NCBI GenBank assembly: GCA_947471985.1
Contig: CANIZL010000079.1
Location: 1 to 33,088, forward strand
From: Verrucomicrobiota bacterium
GTDB lineage: Bacteria > Verrucomicrobiota > Verrucomicrobiia > Limisphaerales > UBA9464
DNA: 33,088 bases
Direction of reading: 5' to 3'
Under the pieces are notes generated by a model that worked only from the letters and a program-made list of their open reading frames with translations, was not told the origin of the DNA and ran no database searches. The position numbers were made by a program, and so were the translations under genes. This document shows, piece by piece, positions 1-7,303 of the stretch (position 1 is its first letter; each line of letters opens with the position of its first letter).

Positions 1-701
1 AATTGACTGACCAGGAAGCACCAACCGATGGCGCCGACCAACACCAGCTCAGGCAGCCGCGCCACCCGATGAAAAATGCCCGGCAGGAGGTATTTGCTCA
101 CCAACATCGCGGTGGCCACCAAGGCAAATACCCGCAGCAGGGACATGACCACGGTGGTCGCCTGGAGCGAATTCAGATTGGGCTGGATGGCGAGAAAGAG
201 GATGGCTGCGAGGTCTTGCAGGACGAGGATGCCCAACGTGATCCGGCCGGGCAGGGTGTCGAGTTCCCGCTTGTCGTACAGCACCTTGACGATGATGACG
301 GTGGAGGAGAGGGCGGCGGCGAGCCCCAGATACAGCGCGTCCCATCCGCCTACCCCCTTGGCCCCCAAAGCAAATCCCAGCAGACGGAAGAAACAGATGC
401 CAATGGCCGCGCCCCCGATAATCTGGGAAAAGGCCGTGTACGTGATGCTCTTGCCGGCCGAGATGATCTTCTTCAAGTCGATCTCCAATCCGATCATGAA
501 GAGGAGAAAGATCAGCCCCAGTTCCGAGATGGTATCGATCGAAGAGTGATCGGTGACGATCTTGAACGTGGTCGGGCCCAGCAGGAAGCCGCCCAACAGA
601 TAGGCAAGGATGACCGGCTGCCGCACCAATTGCGCGGCGACGCCCAGCAGCCATGCCGCTCCAATGCACAGCGCGATGTCCCGGATGAGGTTATGTTCCA
701 T
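1..701 (-). CDS. Kef-type cation/proton antiporter (CPA2 family), 3' end cut by the window edge
   Basis: The first 233 residues of an inner-membrane monovalent cation/proton exchanger can be read; the rest lies beyond position 1. The protein starts MEHNLIRDIALCIGAAW and continues with successive hydrophobic helices. It contains the CPA2-type segments LLGGFLLGP, ELGLIFLLFMIGLEID and AALSSTVIIVKVL, the last corresponding to the ion-binding core of Kef/Nap-type antiporters. Family members exchange K+ or Na+ for protons for pH and ion homeostasis, and some carry a C-terminal RCK/TrkA-N domain, which cannot be checked here. The ATG at 701 is chosen because a GGGGA stretch lies just upstream and the protein begins directly with the first helix. 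It lies about 100 bp downstream of the small two-TM protein on the same strand, so the two may be cotranscribed. The family assignment is firm; ion specificity is unknown. Confidence 0.9.
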   Translation of the reverse strand, partial: MEHNLIRDIALCIGAAWLLGVAAQLVRQPVILAYLLGGFLLGPTTFKIVTDHSSIDTISELGLIFLLFMIGLEIDLKKIISAGKSITYTAFSQIIGGAAIGICFFRLLGFALGAKGVGGWDALYLGLAAALSSTVIIVKVLYDKRELDTLPGRITLGILVLQDLAAILFLAIQPNLNSLQATTVVMSLLRVFALVATAMLVSKYLLPGIFHRVARLPELVLVGAIGWCFLVSQ

Positions 702-801
702 TTCCCCGCGGGGATTGTTGCCGTGTCAGGGGCCGTGCGGTCAACCACAAGTGCGGCCTAAATGCGCGGAATCCATCCAGCCCCCGGAGCCCCGGTGCGG
801 G

Positions 802-1251
802 TCAGCGCTTTTGATCGAGGAACTGGACCCGGACCCGGGGACGCTCTTCATCGAACGGATTCAAGGTCTGCAACTCGGCGGCACCACGTTCGCCACGCAA
901 CCAAACTCCCAGCGACAGGAGCGCGCCACCCAAAAGTATGAGCAGGCTGGTGACCAACAGGCGGCCCGGCGCATGACTGCCGAAGGCGATCCATCCGGCC
1001 ACCAGGACCAGCAGGATATCCGCGAGCAGTAGCGAACCCAGCGCCCAGCTGGGCAGATGGGTGGCGTCGGTCGTGGCGGCGGGCTGGAGAGTGGGCGGAG
1101 GCGGGGCGATGGGCTGTCCGTTTTCGCCACGCAGCAGGAGCTGTACGCCGGTAGGCGGTCCATCCGCACCCTCCGCCAGTGGGGAGGGAACGTCGCGGGG
1201 AGGGGGGGACAGTAGTCCGCCCAGGCCTCTACCAAGTGCCGGTTTCGACAT
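802..1251 (-). CDS. Small two-TM protein with a ParB-like N-terminal GRGLGGLL motif
   Basis: A 149-aa protein of unknown function. Residues 1-14 read MSKPALGRGLGGLL, strongly resembling the extreme N-terminus of ParB proteins (LGRGLxxLI type), which in ParB contacts and stimulates the ParA ATPase. The rest is not ParB: a Pro-rich linker (about 15-65), two predicted TM helices (about 68-90 and 97-118) and a charged C-terminal tail of about 30 residues. The ATG at 1251 is preferred over an in-frame TTG at 1308 because it puts the motif at the N-terminus; no clear Shine-Dalgarno is visible. It lies 109 bp downstream of the epimerase-like gene and 100 bp upstream of the antiporter, all on the minus strand. 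A role as membrane docking partner of a ParA/MinD-type ATPase is only inference. Confidence 0.7.
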   Translation of the reverse strand: MSKPALGRGLGGLLSPPPRDVPSPLAEGADGPPTGVQLLLRGENGQPIAPPPPTLQPAATTDATHLPSWALGSLLLADILLVLVAGWIAFGSHAPGRLLVTSLLILLGGALLSLGVWLRGERGAAELQTLNPFDEERPRVRVQFLDQKR

Positions 1252-1360
1252 CGGGCCGGTACGATTGGCAGGTCTCGTGCGGGAAGACAGCGATAAGTTG
1301 GTCGGCAAAATTACGACTGGCGTTGGCGAATGCCCGCATCGGGGGGGAGCGACAAGGGCG

Positions 1361-2233
1361 TCAGGCCAGCCGAAAAGGGCGGGGGATTAGTCCCAAATCT
1401 TCCCGGGCGGGGCCCGGATCGCCCACGTTATCCTCCGCCAGCATGCGCAGTTGATCGCGGTTCAATGGAGGCGCTCGACGTAACAGGAGGGGATAAATGA
1501 CTTCCAGGAATCGGGCCTGGGCGCGGGCGATGCTCCAGGGAATGGGCATCAACCAGCGTCGTCGGTGCCGGGCTCGCAGGATCTCCGTGAGCACTTCCCG
1601 CCAGGTCAGCCGATCCGCCCCGCAGAGGTCGTATGTCTGGCCGATGGCCACCGGGCGAATCAGCGCGTTGGCGAGACAGCCAATCACGTCTGCTACCTCG
1701 ACGGGTTGCACCCGGGTGTGTCCGCCCCCCATCAGGGGCAGGATGGGTGACCAGCGGCTCATTTGGGCAAACAGGTTGGTAAAGCCATCGCCGGGTCCGT
1801 AAATCAGCGAAGGCCGCAGAATGGTCCAGGCGTGGGGCGACGAACGAACGAGCGCCTCAGCGCGCCCCTTGCTGGAAAGATAGCGGGAGGGAGCGTCCGG
1901 TCGGGCGCCGATGGCACTGACCTGGAGCCACCGAACCGCTCCCGCACTCCCGGCGGCGTCCAACAGGTTTCGGGTGCCTTCGGTGTGGACACGTTCGTAG
2001 GTCTGCGAGCCGCACTCGCTGATGATGCCGACCAGGTGGACAATGGCCGTGCAGCCGCTGACGGCGTCGGCGAGCGACGCGCGGTCCAGTACGGAGCCGG
2101 CCACAAATTCGACTCCAGCGGGGATTGCGCGCGAAGACCGCGCCAGAATGCGCACCTGATGACCGTCTGCCCGAAGGCGAGGCACCAGGACGCTGCCCAA
2201 GAATCCGGTTCCGCCGGTGACGAGTACACGCAT
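1361..2233 (-). CDS. NAD(P)-binding epimerase/dehydratase-like protein, NDUFA9/atypical SDR type
   Basis: A 290-aa Rossmann-fold protein. The nucleotide-binding motif GGTGFLG is at residues 7-13 and a YxxxK pair at Y118/K122 (YLSSK), as in extended or atypical short-chain dehydrogenases. The segment WTILRPSLIYGPGDGF and the late stretch PLNRDQLRMLAEDNV are characteristic of the complex I NDUFA9-like/YfcH-like group. That group includes bacterial NAD-dependent epimerases and quinone- or ubiquinone-biosynthesis associated proteins. The substrate cannot be read from sequence. The ATG at 2233 is chosen because the Rossmann motif then begins at residue 7; the in-frame extension upstream, starting with TTG at 2329, is low complexity and runs into the divergent sigma-factor promoter. 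Its start faces that of the sigma-factor gene across a 120-bp divergent region. Confidence 0.88.
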   Translation of the reverse strand: MRVLVTGGTGFLGSVLVPRLRADGHQVRILARSSRAIPAGVEFVAGSVLDRASLADAVSGCTAIVHLVGIISECGSQTYERVHTEGTRNLLDAAGSAGAVRWLQVSAIGARPDAPSRYLSSKGRAEALVRSSPHAWTILRPSLIYGPGDGFTNLFAQMSRWSPILPLMGGGHTRVQPVEVADVIGCLANALIRPVAIGQTYDLCGADRLTWREVLTEILRARHRRRWLMPIPWSIARAQARFLEVIYPLLLRRAPPLNRDQLRMLAEDNVGDPGPAREDLGLIPRPFRLA

Positions 2234-2284
2234 CGGAGTGCAGCGTAACACCATTTCCGTATCCGGCATTTCCGCGTGGTTCGC

Positions 2285-2313
2285 TTGACGGTGAAATACC
2301 GGATCCGGATAGT
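2285..2313 (+). promoter_or_regulatory. Predicted sigma-70 type promoter of the primary sigma-factor gene
   Basis: TTGACG (2285-2290, 5/6 to the -35 consensus) is separated by exactly 17 bp from GATAGT (2308-2313, 4/6 to the -10 consensus). It lies 40 bp upstream of the chosen sigma-factor start in the divergent intergenic region. This placement would give a 5' leader of roughly 35 nt. It is a consensus match only. Confidence 0.45.
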
Positions 2314-2353
2314 GCTCCGCTCTCTTCAATTAACAGCCAGGCGGTTCACCCCT

Positions 2354-4279
2354 ATGGCCAAACCGAAAAAAAAGCCGGGTTCTTCCCAGGCTCGACCGCG
2401 CCCGCAACCCCCGTCCCCGCGTGGCTCGACGGGCAAGACGGGCAAGACGGGAGTGGCGTCCCCGGGCTTGTCGCCGACCACCCGCGAAGCCGCGTCACGT
2501 CGAACCGCGCCGAAACTTCCCCCCCGGAACTCGCTTCCCCAGCGGCCTGATCGCGCCGGGGACCGCCGCGAACCCGTTCGGCCCCAGGTACGCGGGAACA
2601 AGGTGACCCCGCCCAGGTTGGCCGCCGTCCCCTCGATCGAGGCCGCTCCAGGCGCGGCGCCCACCGAGTACATAAAGGATCTCATCCGGCTCGCCCGCGA
2701 GCAGGGCTATCTGACTTACGGCGACATCAATGACGCCCTGCCCGATGGCCTGGTGACCCCCGAGGATCTGGAGGATCTGTATGTAAAGCTGCGCGGGTTG
2801 GAGATCGACATCGTGGATCAGGCCGAAGTGGATCGGGTGCAGGCCCCGGAACCGGTCGAAGAGGAGGAAAAGGTGCGGGGCGACATTCTGGACGATCCCG
2901 TCCGCATGTACCTCAAACAAATGGGCGTGGTGCCGTTGCTCTCCCGGGAGCAGGAGGTGGAAATTTCCCGGCGCATCGAGGAAAACGAGCTGGAGGTGCG
3001 GCGCCTGGTCTACAGTTTCGGCTTCACCGCCAAGGAGCACATCGCGCTCGCGGAAAAGCTGACGGCGGATCCGCCCCGGGAACGTTTTGATCGGGTGGTG
3101 CTGGACCAAATGCAGGAGCGCCGCGAGGAGTACGTGAAACAGGCGCGCCTGTTAATTCGCCAGGTGCGTTTGCTCGATGGGGAAGTTGATCGGAAGTGGC
3201 GGGAACTCGCCACGTTGCCACCCACGGGAAAGCGGTGGGAACGCGCCCGAATGGAGCTCAGCCGGCTGGATCGGCGCTTGCAGAAAACCTTCCCCCGCTT
3301 TGCTTACAAGCAGCGCGTGGTGGAGGAAATCTGCCTGGTGGCGGATAGCATCAATGACCGCTTTTTATCGTCGCTTCGGCAGATCGAAGTGCTCGAGGCC
3401 CGCAAACCGGAGCCACAAGTCGAGGCCATCATCGAGGCGGAACGGCGCAAGATGCAGGTGCTGGAGGAATTTGTCCGCTCCGAGCATGGCGCCTTCATTC
3501 TCGCCTTCTCCCAGTTGAAGCACTTCGAAAAGAAGGCGCTGCAGGCCAAGACGGAGATGGTGGAGGCCAATCTGCGGCTCGTGATCTCCATCGCCAAACG
3601 GTACACGAACCGGGGCCTGTCGTTCCTCGACCTGATTCAGGAGGGCAACATGGGCCTGATGAAGGCCGTCGAGAAGTTTGAGTACCGTCGGGGCTTCAAG
3701 TTCTCCACCTATGCCACGTGGTGGATTCGTCAGGCCATCACCCGGGCCATCGCCGATCAGGCGCGGACGATCCGTATTCCGGTGCACATGATGGAGGTGC
3801 TCAACCGGTTGTTGCGGGTGCAGAAGCAGCTGATTCAGGACTATGGCCGGGAACCCAGCCCGGAGGAGATCTCCGAGGAAATGCAGATCCCCGTGGAGCG
3901 GGTGCGGAGCGTCCTCAAAATGGCGCAACAACCCATCTCCCTGCAGGCGCCGGTGGGCGAAACCGATGAAGCCAGCTTCGGAGATTTCATCGAGGACAAG
4001 GCCGCGGAGAATCCCTGGGAAGCGACCAGCTTCAGCCTCCTGAAAGGAAAGCTTTCCGGCGTTTTGAGTTCGTTGGGCGACCGGGAGCGGCGGGTCTTGG
4101 AGTTGCGCTTCGGGGTTTTGGATGGCTACAGCCGGACCCTTGAAGAGGTGGGCAAACAGTTCAAAGTCACTCGCGAACGGATTCGGCAGATCGAAGCCAA
4201 GGCGCTGCGAAAAATGCGGCACCCGACGCGCTTGCGCCAGCTGCAGGGCTTCCTCGAAAACGAAGACCTGATGGGCTGA
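2354..4279 (+). CDS. rpoD: RNA polymerase primary sigma factor (sigma-70/RpoD family)
   Basis: A 641-aa housekeeping sigma factor that directs core RNA polymerase to -35/-10 promoters. Order of parts: a Lys/Pro/Arg-rich disordered extension (1-100); a region 1.1-like domain (about 104-155, with [11 protein letters not shown]); region 1.2 (about 181-215, [11 protein letters not shown]); a non-conserved region (about 220-390); region 2 (about 400-475) with [20 protein letters not shown] and the melting and -10 recognition segment [17 protein letters not shown]; region 3 (about 478-560); region 4 (about 570-635) with the helix-turn-helix [20 protein letters not shown]. All signature motifs are intact, which argues for the primary factor rather than an alternative one. 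The ATG at 2354 (MAKPKKK) is chosen over an upstream in-frame GTG at 2276, which would lie before the predicted promoter; an AGGCGG 9 bp upstream is a fair ribosome site. Confidence 0.96.
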   Translation: MAKPKKKPGSSQARPRPQPPSPRGSTGKTGKTGVASPGLSPTTREAASRRTAPKLPPRNSLPQRPDRAGDRREPVRPQVRGNKVTPPRLAAVPSIEAAPGAAPTEYIKDLIRLAREQGYLTYGDINDALPDGLVTPEDLEDLYVKLRGLEIDIVDQAEVDRVQAPEPVEEEEKVRGDILDDPVRMYLKQMGVVPLLSREQEVEISRRIEENELEVRRLVYSFGFTAKEHIALAEKLTADPPRERFDRVVLDQMQERREEYVKQARLLIRQVRLLDGEVDRKWRELATLPPTGKRWERARMELSRLDRRLQKTFPRFAYKQRVVEEICLVADSINDRFLSSLRQIEVLEARKPEPQVEAIIEAERRKMQVLEEFVRSEHGAFILAFSQLKHFEKKALQAKTEMVEANLRLVISIAKRYTNRGLSFLDLIQEGNMGLMKAVEKFEYRRGFKFSTYATWWIRQAITRAIADQARTIRIPVHMMEVLNRLLRVQKQLIQDYGREPSPEEISEEMQIPVERVRSVLKMAQQPISLQAPVGETDEASFGDFIEDKAAENPWEATSFSLLKGKLSGVLSSLGDRERRVLELRFGVLDGYSRTLEEVGKQFKVTRERIRQIEAKALRKMRHPTRLRQLQGFLENEDLMG

Positions 4280-4320
4280 TCGGTGGGGGCTCGCCGGGGG
4301 CTTGTCGGGCCGCCGCCGTT

Positions 4321-4346
4321 GGCGCGGAATTCTCTCCGGAATTCGC
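4321..4346. terminator. Possible bidirectional terminator hairpin between convergent genes
   Basis: Two GAATTC arms (4327-4332 and 4339-4344) flank a six-base loop, with GC-rich outer bases that extend the stem with a bulge. It is the only clear palindrome in the 79 bp between the sigma-factor stop and the SCO-gene stop. No T-tract follows on either strand, so this is a weak call from position and symmetry. Confidence 0.3.
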
Positions 4347-4358
4347 CCGCCAGGAGGC

Positions 4359-5324
4359 CTATTTCGCGCCTGCTTCGATGATGGCCTCCACCAACGTGTC
4401 GGCGGCCCATTCATTGCCCACCAGAATCTTTCGCACCCGGCCGGCGCGATCAATCACCACTGTCCGGAGTTTGTGCCCCAAGCGGTCCGGCGTGACGTTC
4501 ATGGCAAATTCCAGACCGAAATGAGAGCCCAGCGGCTGGAGTTGCTCGTAAGCGCCCGTGCCGAAAATCCAGCGCGCCGGATTCGCACCGTACCGGTGGG
4601 CGTAGGCCGACAAAACAGGCGGCGTGTCGTAGAGGGGATCGATCGACAGCGAAAGAAGCTGCCAGTCCGGCGGTGCATCCTTCCGTTCCAACAGGGAATT
4701 CTGCGCGCTGCGCATACGGGCCGAAATGCGCGGACAGAAATCGGGCATCGGGCATCGGGTAAAGATGAAGCTGAACGCCAGCACCCGGCCCCGGTAATCG
4801 GTCAGGTTGAAGGTTTTTTCCAGTTGATTGGTGAAGGTGTAATTTGGGACTTCATCACCCTCCTTCAGCTCGGGTACCACCCGGAAAAACGAAACGGCTG
4901 TGGGATCATTCAGCACCACTTCCGGCACCGTCACCGCTGCCGGGCCGACATTGCTCAAAACCTGGAAGCCGTTGACCCAGGAGTCGTCGGCCGTCACATG
5001 GAGCTGAAATTGTACGGCGTCATTCACCTTCAGACCGTGGAGCGCCGCCGGGTTGGTGGCGTCGAAGTTCATGGTCATGGATTCCATGAAGCCGGCGATC
5101 CGATCGTGCTTGATCACCACGTTGGTGCCATCGGGCTTCAATTCGCGGACAATTCCCGAGACCTGATAGTTGGTGAGTCCGCCGGAGGAGCCGCTGCCGG
5201 CACCGTCGGCCGGATTGCCGGCCGCGGATTCAGCGGCGGGGGGACGGCATCCTGCGAGCGTCCAACCCGCGAGGGCGGCCGCCAGAAGGAGGCGGAGGGA
5301 CGGGAGGGCCCGATGGCAAATCAT
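4359..5324 (-). CDS. SCO1/SenC-type thioredoxin-fold lipoprotein with N-terminal CusF-like domain
   Basis: A 321-aa exported protein. A lipoprotein signal (hydrophobic residues 8-24, lipobox LAGC, acylated Cys26) is followed by a Gly/Ser linker. Next comes a CusF-like copper-binding domain (about 53-122; GIVRELKPDG and IAGFMESMTMNF resemble the GFMPAMTM motif). A SCO-type thioredoxin-fold domain (about 150-320) follows. SCO proteins deliver copper to the CuA site of cytochrome c oxidase or act as periplasmic thiol reductants. The Cys pair is in CPMPDFC (C191, C197), five residues apart rather than three, and the distal His ligand is likely H284 in LGHKL. The ATG at 5324 is chosen because it starts the signal peptide; the longer in-frame stretch upstream is only translated repeat sequence. 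No oxidase gene lies nearby. Confidence 0.92.
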   Translation of the reverse strand: MICHRALPSLRLLLAAALAGWTLAGCRPPAAESAAGNPADGAGSGSSGGLTNYQVSGIVRELKPDGTNVVIKHDRIAGFMESMTMNFDATNPAALHGLKVNDAVQFQLHVTADDSWVNGFQVLSNVGPAAVTVPEVVLNDPTAVSFFRVVPELKEGDEVPNYTFTNQLEKTFNLTDYRGRVLAFSFIFTRCPMPDFCPRISARMRSAQNSLLERKDAPPDWQLLSLSIDPLYDTPPVLSAYAHRYGANPARWIFGTGAYEQLQPLGSHFGLEFAMNVTPDRLGHKLRTVVIDRAGRVRKILVGNEWAADTLVEAIIEAGAK

Positions 5325-5450
5325 GGGTGTAATAGTGTCCAGGCCACCGATCCCCGCAAGCTTGACGGCCAGCGGCGCGGAAATTGAGTGTGGAACAAAA
5401 ATCTTCCAGCCGTCGCCCGGGCAAGGAGCGACGGAGGGTATCGGCACGCC

Positions 5451-5635
5451 TAGCGAGCTGGTGACGAATTGGCCCGCTCCCTGCGTACCAGGTTCAAAGT
5501 CCACCCCCACCAACACGGTGCCAGGTTCACTGTCGCCTGGAAGTGGTGCCACGCTCCCTATCCCCCCGCGCGCCGAATAGCGTACCAGGCTCCCTATCCC
5601 CGGCCGTCCTCCGGAGATCGTGGCAGGCTCGGTTT
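5451..5635. repeat. Upstream REP-like repeat cluster of the RAYT locus
   Basis: Imperfect copies of a short unit of the form GTRCCAGGYTCNCTAT occur in direct orientation near 5485, 5518, 5546, 5582 and 5620. The clearest are GTGCCACGCTCCCTAT (5546-5561) and GTACCAGGCTCCCTAT (5582-5597). An inverted copy resembling TAGCGAGCTGGTGACGA begins at 5451. Spacing of the direct copies is about 28-38 bp. One copy contains a short internal palindrome (CCAGG at 5521, CCTGG at 5536). Units of the same type flank the other end of the transposase gene. Most of the otherwise gene-free stretch 5325-5727 is this cluster; 5325-5450 shows nothing else recognisable apart from the SCO gene leader. Confidence 0.72.
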
Positions 5636-5727
5636 AAAAAAGTCGGTAACTCCAGCCCGAATTCTCCGTAGCAGGACGTGGAACCCCGCCCCGTTGGGCA
5701 GGGACCGCAAACACCACGGAGAACAAC

Positions 5728-6696
5728 ATGAGACTGAAGCGGATCAAACCAGTCGGGGAGACGGCAGTGTATCACTGCCTTTCACGAATAGTGGGCGGGC
5801 AGAAGCTGTTGGATGACCTGGGGAAGGAGAAATTGGTCCAGCTCCTCTGGCCTCTGGCCGCCTTCTGCGGGGTGGAGGTGCTGACCTACTGCATGATGTC
5901 CAATCACTTCCACCTGCTCTTGCGGATACCCCCACCGGCCGAACTCTCCGAGGAGGCGCTACTGGAAAAGCTGACAGCGTTTTACGGCCCACAGGGCGTC
6001 TGGACGTTGCTGGCGCAGGAGAGCTTGAAACAACGGGGGAAGATCGATGCAACCATCCGGGCTTCGGTGGAGGCCCGTCAGGGGGATGTGTCGGCCTTCA
6101 TGAAGGAGTTCAAGCAAAGCTTCAGTCGGTGGTACAACGAACGGAACGACCGCTTCGGCACCCTGTGGGCCGAACGTTTTACGAGTCTTCTGGTGGAGGA
6201 TTCCCCGACGTCGGTGCAGACATTGGCGGCGTACATTGATCTGAACCCCGTGCGGGCGGGATTGGTCTCGGATCCGAAGGACTACCGGCACTGCGGCTAC
6301 GCCGCCGCGCTGGTGGGATCAAGCGCGATCCGGGAGGGATTAATGAGCTTCCTGGAATCCAAGGAATGGCCCGCGGCCGCGGCCGCCTACCGGCGCCTGC
6401 TCTTCGTGACGGCGGGCTCGGCGAATGCGAGCGACAAACAGGTGTTGGATCCGGAAACGATCCGCGCCGAACTCGCGCGTGGGGGCGAGTTGGGCGGGGG
6501 GCAAGTGCTGCGCCTGCGAATACGGCATTTCAGCGATGGAGTAGTCCTGGGTTCACGAGAGTTCGTAGATCGACAGTTCATTCGGTATCGGGACCGCTTC
6601 AGCCCGAAGCGGAAGGATGGGGCCCGCCCCATCCGGGGCGTCCCACTCCCCGGAATCAGCGTGCTACGCGACCTCCGCGTCGACGCCATCGGCTGA
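5728..6696 (+). CDS. REP-associated tyrosine transposase (RAYT, Y1/HUH family)
   Basis: A 322-aa HUH-type single-strand DNA transposase related to IS200/IS605 TnpA. The HUH pair is H60/H62 in MSNHFHLLL. The probable catalytic Tyr is Y169 in YIDLNPVRAG (assigned by analogy). The segment FSRWYNERNDRFGTLWAERF is typical of RAYTs. At 322 aa it is far longer than compact RAYTs of about 150-200 aa. The extra C-terminal part (about 200-322) includes DGVVLGSREFVDRQF and FSPKRKDGARP, seen in a longer subgroup. The ATG at 5728 has a GGAG ribosome site six bases upstream. REP-like units lie on both sides, as expected for RAYTs, which are usually single-copy domesticated enzymes that mobilise or maintain REP palindromes. 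All motifs are intact, so it is likely active. Confidence 0.92.
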   Translation: MRLKRIKPVGETAVYHCLSRIVGGQKLLDDLGKEKLVQLLWPLAAFCGVEVLTYCMMSNHFHLLLRIPPPAELSEEALLEKLTAFYGPQGVWTLLAQESLKQRGKIDATIRASVEARQGDVSAFMKEFKQSFSRWYNERNDRFGTLWAERFTSLLVEDSPTSVQTLAAYIDLNPVRAGLVSDPKDYRHCGYAAALVGSSAIREGLMSFLESKEWPAAAAAYRRLLFVTAGSANASDKQVLDPETIRAELARGGELGGGQVLRLRIRHFSDGVVLGSREFVDRQFIRYRDRFSPKRKDGARPIRGVPLPGISVLRDLRVDAIG

Positions 6697-6918
6697 CGGC
6701 TCAAAGAACTCACACTTCCACCAGCTGAACCGGCGAAATCTCTGCGCCGGGTCGGGAGAACTCTGCCTGTCGCTGGCGTAGGCGAGGCACCGAAGGCGTT
6801 GTGGCCCGCCAAATGGGCAGACCCGCAGCCCAAATTGCCCGTTTCGGACCGGGCCCAGCGCCCAAAGCTCACGCCGCCGACCGCGGCATCGCCGTCGGAG
6901 GCCGCTACGCAAGATACT

Positions 6919-6996
6919 GAGGCTGGCTCCCTATATTGCGAAGATAGCGAGCCTGGCACGATCTTTCGACTGGGCTGAATAGGGAGGTTGGCACCG
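6919..6996. repeat. Downstream REP-like palindrome and extra unit
   Basis: GGCTCCCTAT (6925-6934) and ATAGCGAGCC (6944-6953) form an inverted repeat with one mismatch and a nine-base loop, extending imperfectly outward to about 17 bp per arm. The right arm read on the minus strand is GTGCCAGGCTCGCTAT, matching the unit found upstream of the RAYT gene. A further inverted unit, GTGCCAACCTCCCTAT on the minus strand, lies at 6979-6994. The 5' cluster and this palindrome therefore bracket the transposase gene. Confidence 0.75.
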
Positions 6997-7027
6997 GTTT
7001 TTGGAGAGGGTGTGGGACGGAAACCTT

Positions 7028-7126
7028 CTAACTGCCGCCCGAGGGAGAGAGCGGCAGGGCATCGGGGCCGACACGGTCGAAGTACTGCTCGGTGAGTTCG
7101 CGGGCCCGCTGATACCCCTCGATGGC
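7028..7126 (-). pseudogene. Possible C-terminal coding remnant, family unknown
   Basis: A minus-strand frame open from a stop at 7127-7129 to a TAG at 7028-7030 encodes about 32 residues with protein-like composition, including AIEGYQRARELTEQYF and ending PLSPSGGS. It has no start codon at its beginning and nothing in-frame upstream. It may be the tail of a gene disrupted near the repeat region, or chance; the family is not recognised. Confidence 0.2.
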
Positions 7127-7186
7127 TTAAGTGAAATGGAATTTGGGTTCAGCCCCACATTCTTACGCCCCGTCCAGACGCGAAAC

Positions 7187-7216
7187 GGCGGCGGTCACCG
7201 TGAGGCAACCGCCGCC
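7187..7216. repeat. Perfect 9-bp inverted repeat (hairpin 1)
   Basis: GGCGGCGGT (7187-7195) and ACCGCCGCC (7208-7216) are exact reverse complements with a 12-base loop. It lies about 90-120 bp downstream of the stop of the secreted CHRD protein gene. No T-tract follows, so a termination role is unproven. Confidence 0.4.
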
Positions 7217-7264
7217 ACCATCGAAATCAGACAACTTGGCCGACCTCGAACAGAGAATCCTCAT

Positions 7265-7287
7265 CGCCGCCGGGATTGCCGGCGGCG
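7265..7287 (-). terminator. Perfect 9-bp GC hairpin after the secreted CHRD protein gene
   Basis: CGCCGCCGG (7265-7273) and CCGGCGGCG (7279-7287) are exact reverse complements with a five-base loop. The hairpin begins 17 bases beyond the minus-strand stop codon of the CHRD protein gene, a typical terminator position. No U-run follows, so it could instead protect the transcript 3' end. Confidence 0.45.
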
Positions 7288-7303
7288 TGGGAATCGGGCG
7301 TCC

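Larger units (their letters stand above)
6697..7303. other. 607-bp stretch without an intact gene: repeat and palindrome region
   Basis: The stretch runs from the RAYT stop to the stop of the secreted CHRD protein. 6697-6917 has no supportable gene on either strand and may be part of the RAYT-associated unit. 6919-6996 carries REP-like palindromes, 7028-7126 a short coding remnant on the minus strand, and 7187-7216 and 7265-7287 two perfect GC-rich hairpins. Open frames reading through here in other phases lack starts, ribosome sites or family resemblance. Confidence 0.6.

Noticed and set aside
1229-1339. A 36-codon minus-strand frame (MRAFANASRNFADQL) filling the gap between the epimerase-like gene and the two-TM protein
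   Set aside because: No ribosome site precedes it, it overlaps the start of the next gene, and no family is recognised; it may be chance.
5325-5552. N-terminal extension of the SCO protein frame to 5552
   Set aside because: It translates the REP-like repeats and would bury the lipoprotein signal; the ATG at 5324 gives a normal lipoprotein.
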